A DNA stretch of 19,905 bases from contig CANHWS010000029.1 in NCBI GenBank assembly GCA_947464365.1, forward strand, positions 1 to 19,905, given 5' to 3'. Shown here in pieces: positions 15,143-19,905 of this stretch (position 1 is its first letter; each line of letters begins with the position of its first letter). This DNA is from Cytophagaceae bacterium. Lineage in GTDB: Bacteria > Bacteroidota > Bacteroidia > Cytophagales > Flexibacteraceae. The notes under the pieces were generated by a model. That model saw nothing but the letters and a program-made list of their open reading frames with translations, was not told the DNA's origin and did no database searches. The translations under genes and the position numbers were made by a program.

Positions 15143-16600
15143 ATGATGTTGCGACGATCTTATGTCTGGTCAGGAGTGATTTTGTTTTCCATCCTGCTTC
15201 TGTTTGGATACAAGGCACTGGCTCAGGACAACAAGGTCAACAAGTTGTTGTATGATCAACAAGCCAGCATTAGTGCTGATGACATCCTGCGGTTGGCAAT
15301 CGATACTGCATCAGAAACCATCACCATTGTTCAGTTCCTGAAGGAAGACAGTAGCAACCTGACTTTCCGCAAGTACTATTTTGTCGTATCGAGCCTAGGT
15401 TATGATCTTAAGATCAGGTCAGCGGATACGATTTTGTCGCCATCTCCGCTGCCACCAGTATACATAGATATATGGCCGGCTAGTCATACCCTGATGATTT
15501 CGGATGCTGACGGCTACGAGGCTAGCTTTTATGACAATCGGCAACATAAATGGCTGGCTTTACCAGTCAGGATGCCTATTAGGCACCCGAATTTCAACCT
15601 TTTTGTGCGTGATTCTGACGTTTGGCTTGTACCAAAACAACCAAGAGATGGCCTTGTCTACCGCATGACCTACCCATTCAGAGTGATTACCACAGTTCGT
15701 ATAGCTAATCCTGGATGGGCCACAAGATATGGGCAACTGATGTGGGCCGAGCTTTTGCCATCGCCAAATGGCCCAGAGCGAGCCCTGTTAACTTACATGG
15801 ACTATGGGAAGCGCCTTCCTGGACAACCAGCAGATCCTACATCTCCAAAATTGAGATTATTAGACGTCCAGCTAAGGCCATCGATAAGGCTTATTGGTAT
15901 CAGAGACTCGATTTTGCTACCTGACATACGTCCACTGCCTTGGAACCATGAGTTTGCACTTGGGGATCAACAAGTGATGGTCCGAACTGCTATCGGCTGC
16001 ATGGGGGACTCCGCTGTAGTTTTGTCATCAAATGATTTTAACCAGCCACTTGTGAAATGGCCATTGGCTAGCCTAATGGATATTTCCGGTCGATATCGGC
16101 CAGATTGGTTCTGCTCCAAGATTTTGGCTGGTAAGCCACCAACTACTATCGCCAAATCAGAAGGCAGGCTTCGTAAAACCCAATACATGGTTGGTCGATT
16201 TTATGCAAAGGCAGGTCATAGCATTACCCATAACTGCAAAACGAGATGGTTCACCACGGATGTTATCGACTGGCCTGCCCCAATAATGATGGGTGCTATT
16301 GGGCATGACTTAACCGCAATCCCATCCGAATCTTTAGCCATCACCTATGCCATGGGTGAGACGCTGAAGCAGATTGTATATCCTGATGATGCAAGTGAAT
16401 TGGGACAGGTAACGCAAATCAAACCCAAGACACCAGCAGATAAATGGACCAAAAGTGCCAAGATTTTAGAGTTTTGGGACCTGGGACGAGGACGGCTACT
16501 CTGGATGAAAGACCTCAAACGCCATGAGAGCCAAGGTGGAAGGTTGGTGCTTAAACAACAATACCTGCTCGGGGCAGGTATGATGATCAATGATCGGTAA
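15143..16600 (+). CDS. Unrecognised secreted protein in the merC operon
   Basis: 485 residues, MMLRRSYVW followed by a hydrophobic run and ALAQD, a clear signal peptide (cleavage about residue 27; ATG 15146 is an alternative start). The remainder is beta-rich with many Trp, Tyr, Pro and short strand-turn motifs (DADGYEASFYDNRQHKWL; FNLFVRDSDVWLVPKQ), like a propeller or repeated beta-sheet protein. The mature region holds three cysteines (in IGCMGDS, DWFCSK and HNCKTRW) and scattered His. There is no T9SS sorting domain, lipobox or enzyme motif I recognise. It lies 9 bases downstream of the MerC-domain gene and has no promoter of its own, so it is co-transcribed with it and would share its metal-responsive-looking control. 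A periplasmic or surface role tied to that metal is inference only. Confidence 0.75.
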   Translation: MMLRRSYVWSGVILFSILLLFGYKALAQDNKVNKLLYDQQASISADDILRLAIDTASETITIVQFLKEDSSNLTFRKYYFVVSSLGYDLKIRSADTILSPSPLPPVYIDIWPASHTLMISDADGYEASFYDNRQHKWLALPVRMPIRHPNFNLFVRDSDVWLVPKQPRDGLVYRMTYPFRVITTVRIANPGWATRYGQLMWAELLPSPNGPERALLTYMDYGKRLPGQPADPTSPKLRLLDVQLRPSIRLIGIRDSILLPDIRPLPWNHEFALGDQQVMVRTAIGCMGDSAVVLSSNDFNQPLVKWPLASLMDISGRYRPDWFCSKILAGKPPTTIAKSEGRLRKTQYMVGRFYAKAGHSITHNCKTRWFTTDVIDWPAPIMMGAIGHDLTAIPSESLAITYAMGETLKQIVYPDDASELGQVTQIKPKTPADKWTKSAKILEFWDLGRGRLLWMKDLKRHESQGGRLVLKQQYLLGAGMMINDR

Positions 16601-16647
16601 GGACTGATAAGTCTATTACGCCCTTTAGTCTTGCTGGGGACGACTTG

Positions 16648-16720
<73 letters not shown>

Positions 16721-16731
16721 TTTGGGAAATG

Positions 16732-16739
16732 CAAAAGTA
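16732..16739 (-). promoter_or_regulatory. -7 promoter element of tRNA-Thr
   Basis: The minus strand reads TACTTTTG, an exact TAnnTTTG match, ending 11 bases before the mature tRNA 5' end, the right place for its promoter. Confidence 0.65.
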
Positions 16740-17246
16740 GTAAGGCCCCCGGATATTTGTACACTAGGCATAAGGAAAGTTTGGACAATACTTACCCTGA
16801 TGCCTAGTGATGTGATAATCAAATGCAGCCAAATATGGTCTTGCAAGTCAATTTAAGTTGCTTTTGTTGATTTTTATTACATCGTTTTTGGACTAGACAC
16901 TGATTAAATGGGCCTAATTTGCTTGGGGAATGTCCATAAATTAAACCAGATTCCTCCTCGATATACAGTCTTGTTTTTTTGAGCAAGAAAAGAGAGCCAA
17001 CAGCAAGAGTTTGGCCCCTGATTAGTTTTACCTACAGACTGAAGGTTATTGGCTAGTGTGTACATGGCTTTTATTTGACGAAAGTAATAACATACAATAT
17101 TTACTTTGGTATACAGGGTTTTGTTATACAGCCTCACCTATGTGTTTTCCTCTCGGCAATGCATATATGTGATTTTAATGTAGAGGTGAATAGGAGCTTC
17201 ATGATCACTATTTCCTTACATGACTTAGGTAGCTGTCGATATGTAG
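16740..17246. other. AT-rich intergenic stretch between tRNA-Thr and the surface protein gene
   Basis: About 500 bases with no convincing gene; the short open frames here have no family resemblance or start signal. The stretch is visibly more AT-rich than the rest of the window. It contains short recurring TATACAG words (about 16963, 17110, 17127). It may hold regulatory sites for the downstream gene. Confidence 0.45.
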
Positions 17247-17262
17247 TAAGTATATATACTTA
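17247..17262. promoter_or_regulatory. 16-base perfect palindrome TAAGTATATATACTTA
   Basis: All 16 bases are self-complementary. It ends 8 bases upstream of a -7 box (17271-17278), so it covers part of the -33 region of the surface protein promoter. This placement fits a repressor or activator site. The alternating TA core also makes the DNA easy to melt or bend. Confidence 0.5.
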
Positions 17263-17270
17263 TGCTTAGT

Positions 17271-17278
17271 TAGTTTTG
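17271..17278 (+). promoter_or_regulatory. -7 promoter element of the giant surface protein
   Basis: TAGTTTTG matches TAnnTTTG exactly, giving a leader of roughly 55-60 bases before ATG 17342. No TTG is present at -33, where the palindrome 17247-17262 lies. Confidence 0.5.
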
Positions 17279-17341
17279 CACTAACAGTAGATCGGGGGTA
17301 TAAGCCCAGCTGGTACTACAATCTCATTAAACCTGATAAAT

Positions 17342-19905
17342 ATGAAACACAGTATACTTATCCGACATTTTTTTAAGTTTTTGCCGGTATGGCTTCTGCT
17401 GATGACGGCTGTTTCGTTCGTAAGCCAAGCCATTGACTATTATAGTTACAAAGCCAGTGCACCATTCACGACAAACTTCAGCTCCATCTCGAACTGGAAC
17501 ACCGCCACTAATGGTTCTGGGTCAAGCCCAATAGCAAGCCATCTTACCAGTGGTACCCACCGATTCTTTATACAAGATGGTTACACCGTCACGCTTGACC
17601 AAGATATATCGGTTCAGGCCCTGACCGTTGGTACTACAACTGGCGGTTTTTTAGTGATTGGCAACAGTACCACTGCTAGGGCCTTGACGGTTACGAGTGG
17701 CAGTACAGGTCTGACGATTAACACCAACAGCAGTGTCACGACAGGGGCATTTAGCGCTACCCATACATTAACCCTTAGCGCCGCCTTGACTATCAATGGA
17801 ACGCTAGATTTGCGGAACTCGAGTGCGCAAGTTGTCAATACCTCACTCACTGGTACCTTCTCAATTTTGGGTTCTGGTCCGGTGGCACAGTTTAATAACC
17901 TAACCTTTACAAGTGGTACAGTTACTGCAGCGCGTGCAATAGAGGTACGGGGTAATATTGTAGTCACTGGCACCTTTGTTTCTGGTGCCTTCACTCACCA
18001 ATTATTTGGCAACTGGTCACAGACAGGTACACATACCTCGGGGGGGGCGACCATTGACTTCGCCAACAACCTGGTCCAGACCATCTCTACAAACAGCGTC
18101 TTCAACAACATAAGCTTTAGCGGAGGCGGTACTAGTACAGTTTCTGGCAACCTGACTGTCAATGGCAACTTGACTGTTACTGGCAACTCTACAGTTACGA
18201 CTCCTAATACGCATACCATCTTAGGTAACTTTACGGTCGGTGTGGGCTCGCAGTTTTCTGCCACAGGCGGTACAATAACATTCTCTGGAGCAACTACGCA
18301 AACTATTGATATCGGTACACAAGCGACCTTCAACATCCTCGTCTTCAGCAATGGTGGATCGGGTAACCCCAAGGTCATCGTTGGCAACTTGTCAGTAAAT
18401 AGCACTACAACCATCAACGGAGCCGGAGCATTGGCTCACCTGATTGGTTCGGGTTCGCATACTTTCCGGAACAGCATCACCCAAAATGGTACTTCAGCCT
18501 TTTCGGGTACAGTCACGATCACAGCTGGTACGCTTCAGGACACGGATAATGATGCCTTTAATTTTGGGGCAGCGGCGGTTAATCTCACTGGTGCCGTAGT
18601 TTTGGCAGCTGGTGACGCCTTTACGGTCAACAATAATTTCACGATTGCGACAGGCGGCACTTTCACGATCAATTCAGGCTCTAGTCTTGTAGATGGACTA
18701 GGAACCGGAACCTTTAGCATGGCAGGTACGGCAGCCCTATTCGTTCGGGGATCGAACAACTTCCCAAGCAACTTTGCGGTTGTATCCCTTGCCTCCACTA
18801 CGTCCCAAAGATATGATGCAGCCTTGCCTCAAACCGTAAAAGGGAACATTACCTATGGAGCCTTGTTTGTTGCTAACAATACCAAAACTGTAGATGGGCC
18901 TATCACAATCACTGGCAACCTAGACCTCAACACGACAGTCACCCTGGACTTGGCTAACTTTAGCCATACCTTCAGCGGTACCACGATTGTCAACTCTGCC
19001 ACCCGGAACGGTACGATTACCTCGGCTTCAGGCGGCACCTTCACACTTGATGGGGTTGATGTTAACCAGATTGTAAATACCGCTGGTAGCGGTAGCTATA
19101 CTTTCCATAACTTGGTAATCGCCCAAACAAGTACACCAACAGCGGTCAGGACACGGACATTTCAGGGCAACGCAACCGTAAACGGAAGCCTAACGGTCAG
19201 CAATGCGGCCGGTGATATTGTCAACACCTTGAGCCTTGTTCTGTCAACTTTTGGGCTGACTAAAGGTGCGCCAGCGGGTACGTTGAGCCTAGGTGCTAAC
19301 TGTATTATCAGTACTACCGGGGCCACTAACTTTCAGGCGACGACTGCTAGCTTTTCAACAGTAACATTAAATCTGGCCTCTACTATTTCCTTCGCCGGTA
19401 CTAACCAAGATCTACCAGCACTAACCTACGGGAACGTCGAAATCTCTGGGAATGGCAATAAAACAGCCTTAGGCGCATTGGACGTAAACGGCAACTTTAC
19501 CCGGACTGGCGGCAATGCTCTCTTAATAGGTGGAGCAAATACCCATACTGTGGCTGGCAACTGGAACATGAACTCCATCACGCTATTCAACGCCGTAGGT
19601 ACCACTATTGCTTTTGATGGTGGTGACCAGTCAATTTTCTTATCAAATTTCGAAAACGTAGTCTTTGGTGGTACAGGTACCAAAACACTTGCAGGTAACC
19701 TCACGATATCTGGAAACCTTAGTACAACTGGTAGCCCAGCCATCAATGCTAACACAAGGGCACTCACCCTCCATGGCAACTTGGCCATCAGTGGGGGGGC
19801 TGTCTTTACGCATACGACGGGCTCCTTAACGTTGGTAGGAAATAGTAGTATCGCTCAGACCATTAGCTCGACAGCAGCTAGTGCCCTTGGCAGTGTGACG
19901 TTGCA
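17342..19905 (+). CDS. Giant repetitive secreted surface protein (adhesin-like), 3'-truncated by the window end
   Basis: From ATG 17342 the frame stays open for 854 codons to the last base, so the C-terminus is not visible. The first 30 residues are a signal peptide (MKHSILIRHFFKF, hydrophobic WLLLMTAVSF, then SQA). The rest is dominated by Gly, Thr, Ser, Asn and Val with almost no Cys or charged residues. It is built of degenerate repeats with the pattern GNLTVNGNLTVTG... GTITFSGATTQTI... FNNLTF. The FNN-like strand recurs at residues 184, 254, 330, 588, 696, 770 and about 847, so a unit of about 70-80 residues. This suggests a long beta-helix or stacked beta-sandwich stalk. In Bacteroidota such proteins usually end in a T9SS sorting domain, which would lie beyond the window. 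Adhesion or gliding is a guess; the repeats carry no catalytic motif. Confidence 0.85.
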   Translation, partial: MKHSILIRHFFKFLPVWLLLMTAVSFVSQAIDYYSYKASAPFTTNFSSISNWNTATNGSGSSPIASHLTSGTHRFFIQDGYTVTLDQDISVQALTVGTTTGGFLVIGNSTTARALTVTSGSTGLTINTNSSVTTGAFSATHTLTLSAALTINGTLDLRNSSAQVVNTSLTGTFSILGSGPVAQFNNLTFTSGTVTAARAIEVRGNIVVTGTFVSGAFTHQLFGNWSQTGTHTSGGATIDFANNLVQTISTNSVFNNISFSGGGTSTVSGNLTVNGNLTVTGNSTVTTPNTHTILGNFTVGVGSQFSATGGTITFSGATTQTIDIGTQATFNILVFSNGGSGNPKVIVGNLSVNSTTTINGAGALAHLIGSGSHTFRNSITQNGTSAFSGTVTITAGTLQDTDNDAFNFGAAAVNLTGAVVLAAGDAFTVNNNFTIATGGTFTINSGSSLVDGLGTGTFSMAGTAALFVRGSNNFPSNFAVVSLASTTSQRYDAALPQTVKGNITYGALFVANNTKTVDGPITITGNLDLNTTVTLDLANFSHTFSGTTIVNSATRNGTITSASGGTFTLDGVDVNQIVNTAGSGSYTFHNLVIAQTSTPTAVRTRTFQGNATVNGSLTVSNAAGDIVNTLSLVLSTFGLTKGAPAGTLSLGANCIISTTGATNFQATTASFSTVTLNLASTISFAGTNQDLPALTYGNVEISGNGNKTALGALDVNGNFTRTGGNALLIGGANTHTVAGNWNMNSITLFNAVGTTIAFDGGDQSIFLSNFENVVFGGTGTKTLAGNLTISGNLSTTGSPAINANTRALTLHGNLAISGGAVFTHTTGSLTLVGNSSIAQTISSTAASALGSVTL

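Noticed and set aside
16904..17269. Two short open frames in the AT-rich region (minus 16904-17137, plus 17075-17269)
   Set aside because: Both are short, with unusual composition, and they overlap each other; no promoter or family match.
17614..19788. A chain of five minus-strand open frames (17614-17994, 17995-18417, 18535-18798, 18853-19044, 19426-19788)
   Set aside because: They are antisense to the giant surface protein, which is open over the entire stretch with a signal peptide. Their Val/Leu/Pro-rich composition is the complement of its Thr/Asn/Gly codons.

Overview
The window looks like a chromosomal segment of a Bacteroidota bacterium, probably of the Cytophagia/Saprospiria/Sphingobacteriia side; I cannot name a genus. 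Three things point there: a secreted protein ending in a type IX secretion (Por) sorting domain, at least eight Bacteroidota-type -7 promoter elements (TAnnTTTG) upstream of genes with little Shine-Dalgarno signal, and long LptF/G and DUF2723 proteins of the form common in that phylum.

Layout. 1-2252: intergenic DNA, a terminator, and a minus-strand T9SS cargo protein. 2478-4945: a probable minus-strand pair, a DUF2723 multi-pass membrane protein (GT-C type glycosyltransferase candidate) and an upstream small membrane-anchored protein. 5064-6878: typA/bipA, with its own terminator and a leader hairpin. 7167-8666: a divergent LptF/LptG-family lipopolysaccharide export permease. 8667-9298: a gene-poor stretch with a tRNA-like 3' domain behind a good minus-strand -7 box. 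9299-9766: an Lrp/AsnC regulator, convergent with an HtrA/DegP protease (9987-11519), each with a clear terminator. 11963-13255: ribBA. 13438-14658: a divergent GT4-like glycosyltransferase. 14741-16600: a two-gene operon, a MerC-domain membrane protein plus an unrecognised secreted 485-residue protein, preceded by two 7-1-7 palindromes that look like a metalloregulator operator. 16648-16720: tRNA-Thr(CGT) on the minus strand. 17342-end: the first 854 codons of a very long, repetitive, signal-peptide-bearing surface protein that runs off the window.

Most of the segment is housekeeping: translation (typA, tRNA-Thr), riboflavin (ribBA) and envelope maintenance (lptF/G, htrA, glycosyltransferases). 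The less ordinary parts are the metal-responsive-looking merC operon with its unknown secreted partner, the tRNA-like element at about 9030-9110, the palindromes upstream of htrA and of the giant surface protein, and the surface protein itself. I saw no CRISPR array, insertion sequence, integrase or phage gene.
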